DNA from: a virus
IMG/VR virus record: IMGVR_UViG_3300007735_000926
Location: 1-64,000 of that record
DNA length: 64,000 nt
Strand: one strand, 5' to 3'
The notes below the pieces were generated by a model that had not been told where the DNA came from, ran no database searches, and saw only the letters and a list, made by a program, of their open reading frames with translations. The position numbers and the translations under genes are program-made. Position 1 is the stretch's first letter; every line of letters starts with the position of its first letter. Of this stretch, positions 14,096 through 23,152 are shown in pieces.

Positions 14096-16549
14096 TTACA
14101 CTAATTCATTGAAATTTGCATCACTTCGGGTGGCCGTAAATGTGCAAAGAATGAATTCAGCGATTCTTGTTGGCTTGATCAAAATATCAACCTTCAATTC
14201 GTTATTATCAATAACTTCTGGAGTATTGTTTCGCTCGTCGCAAACGATCAAGTAGTCATAACAACCACCATTTTCCTTCGCAATCTTGAAGATTGGATTC
14301 AAAGTATTGATCAATCTCGTGCGAGTGAAGTCATTGTTTGGTTCAAACACGAAGAATTGTGCAGTCTTCTTCGTTGGTCGTTCCAGTGCAAGGAACAATC
14401 TACGAACATTGATACGGCTGAATGCGCTTGGCTTACGAGACATTGTTTTTTGACCAAAGACCACAATACCTTGAGATGCTGAGAACATGACAGGATTGAT
14501 ATTAATCTTGTAAAGCTCATCACGCTGTTTCTGATTAGGATTGATAGCGATATCCAAGGCATTAGTCACTAGACCACGAGTGAATCCAGCAGGAGCAGAC
14601 CATGGGAATTCAGCGGCATCACTACGAGACATGATAGCAGCTTGATAACCAGAGAATGGAATCCAGACCTTTTCACCAGTGAAATCATCATATGCTTGCA
14701 CCCAGTTTCCATAAGTAGCGGCATATGAAGTATTCTCCAATTCAAATTGGTGTCTCATTGCCCAGTAAACATGTGTTTGGAAGTTCTTTGTCTTGTCAGA
14801 AAGAATCTTGCTATTTCTTCCAGTCACCAGAATATGGCGGATTGGATCAGCGATGAAAATACAGTCTCCACGACCACCAGTATTGGATGGGAGATTACAG
14901 AAATTTTCAAATTGATTGAAAATTTCGCTGTAACTTCCACGAAGGTCGCTAGCAATCGGATCATCGAAGATATCATTCGATGTTCTCAGAGAATCAACCT
15001 TTGTCTTCAATGTGGAATTGTAGAGAGTGTCATCATAATACGATGTTCCTGCGGCTGATGCCATGGTGAACACTGTTCCGAGACCACCTTCAACAACGAT
15101 GTCGATATCGTAGATTTCATCATTTTTAACGCTTTCCAAAGCACGATTGATTTTGTTTGGAACACTTCCAATCGTTTTTTGGGTGATCACAGTTGGCGTA
15201 TATGCACCAAGAGGATAAAGAGCATCAGCTTTGACTCCCAATTTATTGGTAATTTCACCCAATTGTGGGTAGAATGAACCGAATTTATTGATAGCCGACA
15301 ATTCATTCACCGAAGTAGAATTGACTTCATCATAATAATTTTGTGTGAACACTCTGATTTTCTTCTGCGGAATACCTGAAGCATCCAACGAAGATTTCGT
15401 AAATTTGTTGGAGATATACGGGTTGACCATGATTTCCACATTACGAGAATTGGTGTCTTGGCTTTCCAAGAAGAATGGAACAGATGCTCCACCTTTAGGA
15501 TTAAGTTGGGTTCTAAACGAATCGATGGAACCGACGATTCTATCATCGAGCACAAAGTCCAATTTGAAGGATTCTGTGGCATAGATGCTCTTACGGATTT
15601 TGAAGACCGCAAGATTCAAAAGGTCATCATCTTCTCTCCCATCGATGTTGTAATCGGTGAGATTTTCCATGATTTGAGAGATGCTATTGGTTGCTCCATT
15701 CGCTGTAGACGACAAATTGAATTGCAGAGTTCCATTCGGAATTTGTGTATAAGTGCTTTGATAAGCAGCAGTCAAGCTAGTTGTATATGCACGAGTGATA
15801 GCATTGTAAGGTGAAGATGGATCAATATTGGTGTTATCACAAACACCGACATAGTAACCTTCAAATTGGCTATTGATAGTGGTCTGCGCTTTATCAAGCA
15901 CGATCACACCAGCATTACCCATTCTTTGCAAGAGGGACAATGAACTGAGAGTCGGGCTACCAGTGAATCCATTGGTAAGTTGTGTTCTCGTCGCAGCAGT
16001 TGAACTCCAATCAAAAAGAGTGCCTTCCATTGCCTGAGCAAATTCAGTTTCAGTCAATGTGATTTGAACAGGGCTACCCAAGATGTAAGTAGCAGCCGAA
16101 AGATCCAAATTAGTTGTAACCGATCCTGACAAATTGGCGATAGTGGACAAAGATGCAGCAGAAAGAGTTGTGCTGCTCAAGTTATTGATAATAGTGGACG
16201 AAACTGTATCAGGTTTAACCGCAACCACTGGATAAACAAGTGCAGTGTGTTGGGAACCGAATCCATCACCAGTTCCATCGCCATAAGGAAGACGGAAAGT
16301 GTAAATATTTGCAGGAGAATTCAGAAGTTCTCTGACTGTGTAATAGAAATATCTCTCTGCGCTGTTTGTCGGTGTGCCGTAAACAGATTCCAATTCGTCT
16401 CTAGTGGTGATTTTAATGACTTCATCTGATGGTCCCTGTGGAGTGAAACCAGTCACGAAAACATTTGTGCCCACATTTTGTGGTGCCACGAGGCTCAAAT
16501 CTCTTTCGAAAATTTCCACCCCTGCTGAATTTATAGTACGTTGTGCCAT
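14096..16549 (-). CDS. 18: Contractile tail sheath protein, gp18
   Basis: This 817-residue sheath protein starts with 'AQRTINSAGVEIFERDLS', the gp18 N-terminus, followed by 'FVTGFTPQGPSDEV' and the 'YGTPTN..ERYFYYTVRELL' block. The conserved C-terminal domain has 'GYQAAIMSRSDAAEFPWSAP', 'FGQKTM' and 'NVRRLFLALE'. T4 gp18 is 659 residues; the surplus is in the variable middle. Start chosen at 16549 because the late box is 3 bases upstream and homologues start close to 'MAxxxINSPGVE'. It heads the 18-19 module and is followed by a terminator. Confidence 0.95.
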   Translation of the reverse strand: MAQRTINSAGVEIFERDLSLVAPQNVGTNVFVTGFTPQGPSDEVIKITTRDELESVYGTPTNSAERYFYYTVRELLNSPANIYTFRLPYGDGTGDGFGSQHTALVYPVVAVKPDTVSSTIINNLSSTTLSAASLSTIANLSGSVTTNLDLSAATYILGSPVQITLTETEFAQAMEGTLFDWSSTAATRTQLTNGFTGSPTLSSLSLLQRMGNAGVIVLDKAQTTINSQFEGYYVGVCDNTNIDPSSPYNAITRAYTTSLTAAYQSTYTQIPNGTLQFNLSSTANGATNSISQIMENLTDYNIDGREDDDLLNLAVFKIRKSIYATESFKLDFVLDDRIVGSIDSFRTQLNPKGGASVPFFLESQDTNSRNVEIMVNPYISNKFTKSSLDASGIPQKKIRVFTQNYYDEVNSTSVNELSAINKFGSFYPQLGEITNKLGVKADALYPLGAYTPTVITQKTIGSVPNKINRALESVKNDEIYDIDIVVEGGLGTVFTMASAAGTSYYDDTLYNSTLKTKVDSLRTSNDIFDDPIASDLRGSYSEIFNQFENFCNLPSNTGGRGDCIFIADPIRHILVTGRNSKILSDKTKNFQTHVYWAMRHQFELENTSYAATYGNWVQAYDDFTGEKVWIPFSGYQAAIMSRSDAAEFPWSAPAGFTRGLVTNALDIAINPNQKQRDELYKININPVMFSASQGIVVFGQKTMSRKPSAFSRINVRRLFLALERPTKKTAQFFVFEPNNDFTRTRLINTLNPIFKIAKENGGCYDYLIVCDERNNTPEVIDNNELKVDILIKPTRIAEFILCTFTATRSDANFNELV

Positions 16550-16552
16550 GTT

Positions 16553-16560
16553 ATTATTTA
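16553..16560 (-). promoter_or_regulatory. T4-late-like promoter of the sheath gene
   Basis: TAAATAAT, then AAC, then ATG at 16549. Confidence 0.75.
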
Positions 16561-16586
16561 GCAAATACCCGGCAAAAATTTCCTAT

Positions 16587-17192
16587 TTAAGAAAGAGTCT
16601 GATTATATCTATCACATCCCAGTAAACTAATATGCATTTGAGAGAATACGAATGTGAATCCCGACTCGATTTCCATTTCACCCGTTTCGTTCTGGGAGAA
16701 AGCCAATTCGTCAATTGATGTTACGAAAGCTTTCGTATATTTAAATTGAATTACTTTATTATCATATTCATCCAAACCATACATCGTGATATCTGTCTGA
16801 TAATCTGAAAAATTACCATCCACTATAATATTCTTTGAATTGAATTGGCCTGTTTTCTGGTCATGTTGTAAATTCAACCATTGATAAATTGCCCAATAGT
16901 TGTTATAACCAGAATCCACCTTAAATTTGACATTGACAGGTGGATACGGGTCTTTAGAATGACTTGAAACGTAAAGTGTGTCACCAGCGTATCGGGTGGG
17001 GATCGCTTTGATGGTCAAACCCGGAACCATTGTGCCATAGATACTAAATTGAACACTATCGGGAATGATAGTATTGTCATTTCTAGTATAATTTGACTGA
17101 ATTTTTTTAAGAATCGGTGGTAAATCAAAAACCAGAAGGAATTTATCCTTTCTGCTTCGATTTAACCACGATTGTTGGACTGGAGTGGACAT
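16587..17192 (-). CDS. Tail-tube-fold protein (third gp19-like)
   Basis: A 201-residue protein with tube-fold hallmarks: N-terminal 'DKFLLVFDLPPILKK', 'GYNNYWAIYQWLNLQHDQ', 'TKAFVTSIDELAFS' and a C-terminal 'SGFTFVFSQMHI'. It differs clearly from the other two. It sits immediately upstream of the sheath gene, where T4 has tail completion or stabilisation genes, so a tail-terminator-like ring or a tube variant are both possible. Own late box 4 bases before ATG. Confidence 0.55.
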   Translation of the reverse strand: MSTPVQQSWLNRSRKDKFLLVFDLPPILKKIQSNYTRNDNTIIPDSVQFSIYGTMVPGLTIKAIPTRYAGDTLYVSSHSKDPYPPVNVKFKVDSGYNNYWAIYQWLNLQHDQKTGQFNSKNIIVDGNFSDYQTDITMYGLDEYDNKVIQFKYTKAFVTSIDELAFSQNETGEMEIESGFTFVFSQMHISLLGCDRYNQTLS

Positions 17193-17196
17193 TGAT

Positions 17197-17204
17197 ATTA
17201 TTTA
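17197..17204 (-). promoter_or_regulatory. T4-late-like box before the third tube-fold gene
   Basis: TAAATAAT, then ATCA, then ATG at 17192 (4-base spacing). Confidence 0.55.
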
Positions 17205-17217
17205 ACCGGAAAACCGA

Positions 17218-17622
17218 TCAAATAACATCGAATTCTCTCGGGATGATCACATTATCTGTTCTCTTTTTGAACATTGGGCCGATATTCTTCGGATCGTGCC
17301 CTGCCAATCCACAACCAACCTGAGTAACCAGAAATATCTTGTCTGGATTCTTTTCTGCAAATTTCAGAAAAATTTCTACATGCGTTTGGATCTCATGTAA
17401 TGCCATGTCGGACAGATTATATCCCTTCGTGGGGAGAGCATAACTTTTACCAGCAAGTCCTTCCCCCAAACCGTATTTAGCCCCGAATTTATTGTAGGCT
17501 GTGCGGGCTGCTCCTGCTCCGTGGATTCCTGATTTATTCGAACCGAACACAAAGATTTCGTTTTCAGCCAATTTCGTGATGTTGTCGGGTGTATATTTCA
17601 TAAAATGAGCTTGCACCACCAT
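17218..17622 (-). CDS. Macro-domain-like phage protein (A1S_2505 type)
   Basis: A 134-residue protein matching a family common in phages and prophages: 'EIFVFGSNKSGIHGAGAART', 'YGLGEGLAGKSYALPTKG' and 'FLVTQVGCGLAGHDPKNIGPMF'. The Gly-rich loops are macro-domain-like, suggesting binding or processing of ADP-ribose-type ligands, possibly against host defence; the true activity is not established. ATG 17622 has AGGA directly abutting it; an internal ATG at 17601 matches the usual family N-terminus and is an alternative. Its location between tail and terminase genes is unusual for an accessory gene. Confidence 0.8.
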   Translation of the reverse strand: MVVQAHFMKYTPDNITKLAENEIFVFGSNKSGIHGAGAARTAYNKFGAKYGLGEGLAGKSYALPTKGYNLSDMALHEIQTHVEIFLKFAEKNPDKIFLVTQVGCGLAGHDPKNIGPMFKKRTDNVIIPREFDVI

Positions 17623-17631
17623 TCCTGAAAG

Positions 17632-19404
17632 TCAACCGAAATATTTGTTCATGGCATCCCATTGTTCATAAGAAATGTTCCTATCGGGATTGGAGTAAAT
17701 CGTATTATCAGGAATAAACCATCCCTGAGCTTCTAATTCTGCCATATCACTCGCAGCCATTGAACCTTCTCCACCAAAAAGCATAGGTGCTAGATTGGAA
17801 TGCTCAATTTTAGCAACTTCTTCATTGGAATAAATAGAAGTTGCTGATTTGTATTTGAATAACCCCATATCAATCGGTTTGATTTTTAGAGGTCTGTCGC
17901 AATCATCCAATTCATCGATCTCAAAATACAATTCAGCGATGTCATTATACAATGCCATGAGCATCCAGACTGTTGCCATGACTCTATCATCATGTTCCCC
18001 AGCTTTCGCTTTCCAAGAACCGTTAGAATAACGAACAAATGTTTTAAATTCCTTCAAAGAATCTATGGAACGGAAAGATACTGCTCGTGTTTCATTGACG
18101 AAATATCGCATATTGAGCACTGCTTTGTATTTGGTGTTGATATGAGAAATCATACCATTCTGTTTGTTCTTGTGTGCTTCTTTGGCACCCCACGAAACCA
18201 GATTCTGATACATGAACTCATTGGCCAATCGGTCACAAACACCCGTTCCTTGGTTGTTTCTCTCTATGAGCAACAAAGGATTACCCCAATGACCGCAAAT
18301 TTCAGCAACTACGTTGGTAAATTCCGATGGACCGATTTTATTATTAACATATTCTGCAACTTGCACGATTTCTTTTGGATTGGTTATATCAAAGATTTCC
18401 AACACAGAAGAATCTAATCCAACACCTTCAGAAACATCTCCACCAATAGCATATATCTTTTCTTCGTCATAATCTTCCCAAATTTTGTAATGTCCGTCTT
18501 TGAGAACATGCTTTGGTTCTTGACATTCCGACTTTAATTTATCGAATAATTCTTCATCAATAGATTGTTGACTATTATCCAAGAACTCGTTACCATATTC
18601 TTGGTTGAAAGCTTCATATGAACCTAAATCTTTGATTTGTTCTTGTTTCCATTCCTCATCACGACCCGGAACTTCCCACCAATCGATTCTTTCGTAATGG
18701 AATCTATTTTCTTTTTTGGTTGCACCGATATATAGACGATGGAACAGGTTCCCAACACCATTAGGTGTCGATGTGATCAGAATTCTCGATGTTTTAGCAC
18801 GAGAAATCGTGGGATATACCGATCTCCAAAAGTCTTCAACAATACTTTCAGGCTCGATGAAAGCAAGCTCATCAAGAAGAAGGAGGTTGATGGTCTTACC
18901 ACGAGCAGCATTACCTGTTGTAGTCGAAATTTCAATACTGCTACCATTCGCCAGTTCCAATCCAGTATCCCCCCATTTTTTAATACCCGGTTTCAGCCAA
19001 TTAGGTAATTCGAGATAAGCCAATCGGACTCTTTTGAAGATGTTTTTCGCCGTTTCCTCTTTGTTGGCAACAATAACAATGTTTTTATGGTCTTTGAAAC
19101 AAGCTTCATGCAAAGCTAATGCAGTGGCGATTGTAGTTTTGCCCGATTGACGGCTTGATAAAACAATATTGAATCGATGTTCATCAAAAGCTTCCAATAA
19201 TCTTTCTTGATAATCAAATAATGGGATAACTTTTTTACCTTCGTCGGGATCGATGATGTAAAAGTAATTTGATGCGAAATATAAAAGAGATTCTTTACAC
19301 TTTTCAATCTCCATCACCATTTCTGGTGTGTATTCGAAAACTGCATCAGCAGTTGGGAGATTGGGATTACCCATATACTCCTGTTTTCTCTTTTTAGCTG
19401 CCAT
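17632..19404 (-). CDS. 17: Terminase large subunit, gp17
   Basis: A 590-residue DNA-packaging motor. The ATPase domain has Walker A 'SSRQSGKTT' (83-91), Walker B 'LLLLDELAF' (Asp178, Glu179) and the coupling motif 'LITSTPNG' (209-216). The RNase H-like nuclease domain starts with 'AIGGDVSEG' (Asp323), with 'LLIERNNQG' and a C-terminal 'HDDRVMATVWML' supplying further acidic residues. T4 gp17 is 610 residues. The gene follows neck-type genes, as is common in the T4 group. No small terminase was recognised; the adjacent 82-aa gene is too short for typical gp16. Confidence 0.95.
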   Translation of the reverse strand: MAAKKRKQEYMGNPNLPTADAVFEYTPEMVMEIEKCKESLLYFASNYFYIIDPDEGKKVIPLFDYQERLLEAFDEHRFNIVLSSRQSGKTTIATALALHEACFKDHKNIVIVANKEETAKNIFKRVRLAYLELPNWLKPGIKKWGDTGLELANGSSIEISTTTGNAARGKTINLLLLDELAFIEPESIVEDFWRSVYPTISRAKTSRILITSTPNGVGNLFHRLYIGATKKENRFHYERIDWWEVPGRDEEWKQEQIKDLGSYEAFNQEYGNEFLDNSQQSIDEELFDKLKSECQEPKHVLKDGHYKIWEDYDEEKIYAIGGDVSEGVGLDSSVLEIFDITNPKEIVQVAEYVNNKIGPSEFTNVVAEICGHWGNPLLLIERNNQGTGVCDRLANEFMYQNLVSWGAKEAHKNKQNGMISHINTKYKAVLNMRYFVNETRAVSFRSIDSLKEFKTFVRYSNGSWKAKAGEHDDRVMATVWMLMALYNDIAELYFEIDELDDCDRPLKIKPIDMGLFKYKSATSIYSNEEVAKIEHSNLAPMLFGGEGSMAASDMAELEAQGWFIPDNTIYSNPDRNISYEQWDAMNKYFG

Positions 19405-19413
19405 AATTAAAAA

Positions 19414-19662
19414 TTATCCCCACTTATAACCTTCGGTATCTTTATTTATAAGTTCTCGGATACCAATATTCACTTCTTTATATGCAGCATTTAGTCCGCT
19501 CATACCATTTGGCATGCCAGCTGGAACATTTGGAGTTCCTTCATTCATCAATGCCATGATTTTTTCACGCATATTTATCAAATCTTCCAATGCGGCTGAA
19601 TTTTCAGGAACTCTTGTGTAAGACTCTCGCATCAAATCGCCAATATCTTTTATATAATCCAT
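19414..19662 (-). CDS. Small protein upstream of terminase, unknown function
   Basis: This 82-residue protein has a helical N-terminus ('DIGDLMRESYTRVPENSAAL'), a Gly/Pro/Met-rich middle and a 'YKEVNIGIRELI' helix. It lies 10 bases before the terminase gene under its own late-like box. A small-terminase role would fit the position but not the length, and I see no helix-turn-helix. Confidence 0.55.
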   Translation of the reverse strand: MDYIKDIGDLMRESYTRVPENSAALEDLINMREKIMALMNEGTPNVPAGMPNGMSGLNAAYKEVNIGIRELINKDTEGYKWG

Positions 19663-19665
19663 ATT

Positions 19666-19673
19666 TTTATTTA
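19666..19673 (-). promoter_or_regulatory. T4-late-like box of the 82-aa gene (terminase operon)
   Basis: TAAATAAA, then AAT, then ATG at 19662. Confidence 0.6.
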
Positions 19674-19679
19674 ATGTTA

Positions 19680-20471
19680 TTAAAAGTAATTACCATAAAC
19701 ACTGCCATTACTACCTCCTGTAGAGGGTGGGAATATCTCATTTTTCACGATATCATCAGAATTTTCCGTATAAATTTTGTTGTTACTCAATACGCTAGTC
19801 AATTGAGGGAACAATACCGATGATAGTTTGCCAAAGTAAGAATTATCAGCGTTTTGTTGATTATATGCTTCTCTCGGTTCATTGGTAGTGAAGTTGTGTT
19901 CCGAACGAACAGCTTTTAATCTCCAAACATAGTGACCCATTACAGGATTAAGTTCTGATTGATCTTCATCCAGTGCCTCTGTTACTTCAAATATCTTAGC
20001 ACTTCTACCATTGGGTCTATCACAACCAAATGGGTAGACGATGATCTTATCTTGTGATTTGGGTTCCACTGGATGATTTTGAAAATAGCTCAAAGAGCCA
20101 AATTTTGTTTCAAACTCATCGATATGTAGATACAATGTCAAAGTGTCAGGAGAATCCATACCAGCCAATGCATAAATCGGTGACCCATTTTCCATTTGGA
20201 TATATGCCTTGATTTCCATTGCATCCAACCAATACATTGTGGTATGTTCACCATAAACAGAGTTCATTTGGTCTGGTTCAAAAGTATTGACCATATAACC
20301 AATTGTCACACCGTAATTATTGATAAGTTCTCCAAATTGAGAATTAAAAATTGCTCTTTCTGCTTGGAAATTGGATGGATCGGCAAATCCTCCACAACTA
20401 GGACGATACACACCAGCAAAAATGTTTTCAGGTGTTAAGCATGATAAAGGTATTGTAGGACAACCAGCCAT
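19680..20471 (-). CDS. Neck protein, gp14-like
   Basis: A 263-residue protein (T4 gp14 is 256). The pattern 'VYGEHTTMYWLDAMEIKAYI' recalls gp14 of T4-like phages ('fGEdt...F..A.piemYI'), followed by a 'FETKFGSLSYF' and by 'DKIIVYPF...AKIFEVTEALD...YVWRLKAV', which matches the 'GDLi..P....fEi..V....yvw.l' section. It would join the head-tail connector. It shares a TAATG overlap with the 118-aa gene upstream and lies two genes upstream of terminase. The call is moderate. Confidence 0.55.
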   Translation of the reverse strand: MAGCPTIPLSCLTPENIFAGVYRPSCGGFADPSNFQAERAIFNSQFGELINNYGVTIGYMVNTFEPDQMNSVYGEHTTMYWLDAMEIKAYIQMENGSPIYALAGMDSPDTLTLYLHIDEFETKFGSLSYFQNHPVEPKSQDKIIVYPFGCDRPNGRSAKIFEVTEALDEDQSELNPVMGHYVWRLKAVRSEHNFTTNEPREAYNQQNADNSYFGKLSSVLFPQLTSVLSNNKIYTENSDDIVKNEIFPPSTGGSNGSVYGNYF

Positions 20472-20827
20472 TATTCTTTAATTTCTACGATTTTTCCACA
20501 TTGTTGACCATGGAGATTGGTGAACATTTTTATGACATGGTTGGAATTCTTTCTTTTGATTTCCTTCCCATCTTCAAATTCAACACCACCTAAAGATCCC
20601 AATTCTCTCATCAATTCATTACCAATTAAAATCTGACCATGCTTTCTGATCTTTTGATATGGTCCTTTGGTTGTGATATTTTTTCTAGTATAAGGGTCAC
20701 GACCGATATTATCACCTTTTCCGTTACCAGCATGAATAGATTGTTTAATTTCCCCAAAACTATTTTTGTGGCGATATTCCAAAATAACACCATTATACTT
20801 TTCAAAAAATTCCAGAAAAGATTCCAT
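20471..20827 (-). CDS. Unknown basic protein next to neck gene
   Basis: A 118-residue basic protein starting 'MESFLEFFEKYNGVIL', with 'KNITTKGPYQKIRKHGQILI' and a C-terminal 'NLHGQQCGKIVEI'. The last part looks beta-rich and small. No recognised family. Its N-terminal peptide resembles the packaged-protein type peptide of T4 internal proteins. It is the first gene after a terminator, with its own late box. Confidence 0.55.
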   Translation of the reverse strand: MESFLEFFEKYNGVILEYRHKNSFGEIKQSIHAGNGKGDNIGRDPYTRKNITTKGPYQKIRKHGQILIGNELMRELGSLGGVEFEDGKEIKRKNSNHVIKMFTNLHGQQCGKIVEIKE

Positions 20828-20830
20828 ATC

Positions 20831-20838
20831 ACTATTTA
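20831..20838 (-). promoter_or_regulatory. T4-late-like box of the neck operon
   Basis: TAAATAGT, then GAT, then ATG at 20827. It lies 3 bases past the T-run of the preceding terminator, marking a transcription-unit boundary. Confidence 0.65.
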
Positions 20839-20840
20839 AT

Positions 20841-20871
20841 AAAAAAAGCAGGAATCACCATGATTCCTGCT
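20841..20871 (-). terminator. Intrinsic terminator after the acidic 345-aa gene
   Basis: An 11-bp perfect stem (20861-20871 with 20847-20857), a 3-base loop and a 7-T run on the minus strand, 30 bases after the stop at 20901. Confidence 0.9.
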
Positions 20872-20900
20872 TCTTAATTTATTATTTCTGTCAGAAATTA

Positions 20901-21938
20901 TTAACGGAAGTAATCTTCCGATGCTCTCAGATCAGACACTTGATTTTTGGTGCCCATATTTGGTTGCTTCGCACCGTGAAGAGCGTGTCCATAATCGCCA
21001 TCGTTACCGTATTTGTCAGTAGTTCCGACAACTTTAGTGCCTTGGTTCTTAGGTTGTGGACGACCACTGACTTTGTTGTTTTTACCTTGAAACTTGTTAG
21101 GACCATCTTTGGAATTTTTAGGACCAACGGTTCCGTCGTTACCAACTTTATCGGTAGGAGCAAAGCTTTGTTCGTCTTCGTCGTATCCACCTTCTTCTTC
21201 TTCGTCGCCGTAACCATCATCTTCTTCATCCATCTCATCTACATCGAGACCAAGATCATCGCCACCGTATTCGTCTTCACCTTCACTCTCGTCATGTTCA
21301 ACACCTAATGCTGCACCAATAACATCGAGGAGCTTTTCAGCAGTAGCACGGTCAAGTGTGAATGTGACTTCATCACCTTCACCACCTTCAAATTCATCAC
21401 CTTCCATCTCATCATCGGTAGGTGCATCACCAAGACCCAAAGCATCGACTTGTTCAGCGTCTTCGAATTCGCTACCCATCACAGATTCAAACAATTTATC
21501 AAATGTAGATTTTTTCATCATGAAAGTATTTAGTCTATTTCTTGCAATTTTTTTAGATTCGTGATAGATATTTTCTTCAGCTTCTTCTCTTTGTATATTC
21601 TTCTCCATTTCTTTAAGAGTTCTTTGGAGAGATTTTTTTTCTTTATCAGAAATATTAGGATTTTTCAATTTTTCCTTGATTTGTGAAATCTTATCATAAC
21701 GATCTTCGTTATCTTCTTCACAACCACAATAATCATCGTTCAATGCTTTATGGAACCCATCAGCAGATGTTGGTCCACCTTTTTGAATATCCATTTTATC
21801 GTTAAACGCATTTTTCGACATTTTTGGAATCTTCTTAGATTTATTGATGTTTTCTTGTGCATTTTCATTGACGACGGTTTTGATGTTATTGAACATCTCA
21901 CCGTAAACATCGCCTAATGTTAGTTCCTTCTTTTTCAT
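20901..21938 (-). CDS. Highly acidic scaffold-like structural protein
   Basis: This 345-residue protein has a Lys-rich, coiled-coil-like first half (about 80-130), then 'FDKLFESVMGSEFED' (around 150), a long Asp/Glu/Gly-rich region (about 165-255) and a Gly/Lys/Asn-rich tail. Acidic, helical composition suggests a prohead core or scaffold component, or a virion decoration; I do not recognise a family. The internal 'LFESV' matches the prohead-protease-like (L/I)xE pattern found near the N-termini of several neighbours. Ends with a strong terminator, so it is the last gene of a transcription unit. Confidence 0.6.
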   Translation of the reverse strand: MKKKELTLGDVYGEMFNNIKTVVNENAQENINKSKKIPKMSKNAFNDKMDIQKGGPTSADGFHKALNDDYCGCEEDNEDRYDKISQIKEKLKNPNISDKEKKSLQRTLKEMEKNIQREEAEENIYHESKKIARNRLNTFMMKKSTFDKLFESVMGSEFEDAEQVDALGLGDAPTDDEMEGDEFEGGEGDEVTFTLDRATAEKLLDVIGAALGVEHDESEGEDEYGGDDLGLDVDEMDEEDDGYGDEEEEGGYDEDEQSFAPTDKVGNDGTVGPKNSKDGPNKFQGKNNKVSGRPQPKNQGTKVVGTTDKYGNDGDYGHALHGAKQPNMGTKNQVSDLRASEDYFR

Positions 21939-21940
21939 AA

Positions 21941-22306
21941 TTATGGTTGATATGGTTGATCGCTCACAGTAACAGTCCCAGCATTAAGATTCATAGTGAA
22001 CGAGTTAGTTGGATATTTCAATTCAACTGTTGAGTTATCAAATTGTGCCACGTCATTAATGAATTGTGTCAACTTGGAGTGAAATTGAAAAACTTTGAAT
22101 ACATCTGGACCCAACTCATCGATGATCTCTTGAGGAGTCAAGTGGTCGTGGTTCCAAAGAATATCGATACCATCTCTTTGAGTTCTGACCAAATTATTGA
22201 ATGTATTTCTGGACAATTCTTTAATTCGATTGACTGTATTCTTCAATCTAATTTGCTTTGGTATTTCAACCACTTCTGGCAATGTGTTATTTCCTAGTAA
22301 TGACAT
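21941..22306 (-). CDS. Conserved phage protein of unknown function
   Basis: A 121-residue protein with 'RTQRDGIDILWNHDHLTPQE' and 'IIDELGPDVFKVFQFHSKLT', a pattern I associate with small proteins of many myo- and siphophages next to structural genes, without known function. C-terminus 'YPTNSFTMNLNAGTVTV' is beta-like. It is the first gene of the unit ending in the acidic protein, with a late box 3 bases upstream. Confidence 0.6.
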   Translation of the reverse strand: MSLLGNNTLPEVVEIPKQIRLKNTVNRIKELSRNTFNNLVRTQRDGIDILWNHDHLTPQEIIDELGPDVFKVFQFHSKLTQFINDVAQFDNSTVELKYPTNSFTMNLNAGTVTVSDQPYQP

Positions 22307-22309
22307 AAT

Positions 22310-22317
22310 ATTATTTA
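22310..22317 (-). promoter_or_regulatory. T4-late-like promoter of the 121-aa/acidic-protein unit
   Basis: TAAATAAT, then ATT, then ATG at 22306; it overlaps the stop codon of the sulfotransferase gene. Confidence 0.65.
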
Positions 22318-23111
22318 GTCGGATCTTTCCAAAATTCGTAATTTTCCAATGTGTCGCAAATATCTTTTCCTAAAATTTGAATTGCTTTAGATTTAGAAGG
22401 AACAATAGAGCTTTTTATTTTATGTAAATCGACATAATTATAGACGGTATCGTCTTCTGGTGTTTTGTTAACTATGTTGTTGAAATCATGTTCAATTTTG
22501 GGGATGCCTAAAAATTCCCAGATTTTATCCATGGTGAATTTCGGATTTTCAGTGAGAAAATCGTAATCAACCAATAAAAATCTGTCGCTGTATCCTCTCA
22601 AAAATGCGTCTTTTAAAATAGCATATGCTGCTCCAACTTCTCCTTGCAAACTACCCCAATGTTGCACTCTTCCTTCGGTTGTTAAGCATTGAGGCATTGG
22701 TCCTTGGGGTGGAAATTTATAAGAACCTTTTCTATATAGAGATTCAAAAGATGCAAACACATCTTTCATGTTTCTAACTGGTGCGATTATTTTAACTTTT
22801 TTACCAGTTATTGTTTCAATCATCTCTATATTATATGCCCATGCTCTCGATTTATCAAAAATAAATTGTTTATCAGTATTATGGTAATTGTAAAATACTG
22901 TATTCAAGATTCTTTTCAAATTCTCATCATCAGAAGCATTTTTATCTGCTTGGTGTTCTATAATAGAAGACCAAGAAATTTTAATATTATTTAAAAGATT
23001 CGCTAAACCTGAAGTTGGTGTGCAGAACACATTTTCATTTTGCGCTATGAGATTCATAAGCAAAGTGCTTCCAGATCTTGGTAAGCCACCAACAAAAAAT
23101 ATTTCTTTCAT
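22311..23111 (-). CDS. Sulfotransferase (PAPS-dependent type)
   Basis: A 266-residue protein starting with 'EIFFVGGLPRSGSTLLMNLI', whose 'GLPRSGSTLL' (9-18) is the 5'-phosphosulfate-binding loop of PAPS sulfotransferases. 'IAPVRNMKDVFASFES' carries the Arg/Ser 3'-phosphate-binding region, and 'LLVDYDFLTENP...IWEFLGIP' is the usual C-terminal section. It would transfer sulfate from PAPS to a hydroxyl or amine, most likely on a glycan given the adjacent glycosyltransferases. The acceptor is unknown. Start ATG 23111 with no Shine-Dalgarno. Confidence 0.85.
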   Translation of the reverse strand: MKEIFFVGGLPRSGSTLLMNLIAQNENVFCTPTSGLANLLNNIKISWSSIIEHQADKNASDDENLKRILNTVFYNYHNTDKQFIFDKSRAWAYNIEMIETITGKKVKIIAPVRNMKDVFASFESLYRKGSYKFPPQGPMPQCLTTEGRVQHWGSLQGEVGAAYAILKDAFLRGYSDRFLLVDYDFLTENPKFTMDKIWEFLGIPKIEHDFNNIVNKTPEDDTVYNYVDLHKIKSSIVPSKSKAIQILGKDICDTLENYEFWKDPTK

Positions 23112-23152
23112 TTTAAAGATTTAATATAAATTGTAAAAGATGCAAGATTATA

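Noticed and set aside
19414-19662. Small terminase subunit gp16
   Set aside because: Too short and without a visible DNA-binding or oligomerisation motif.
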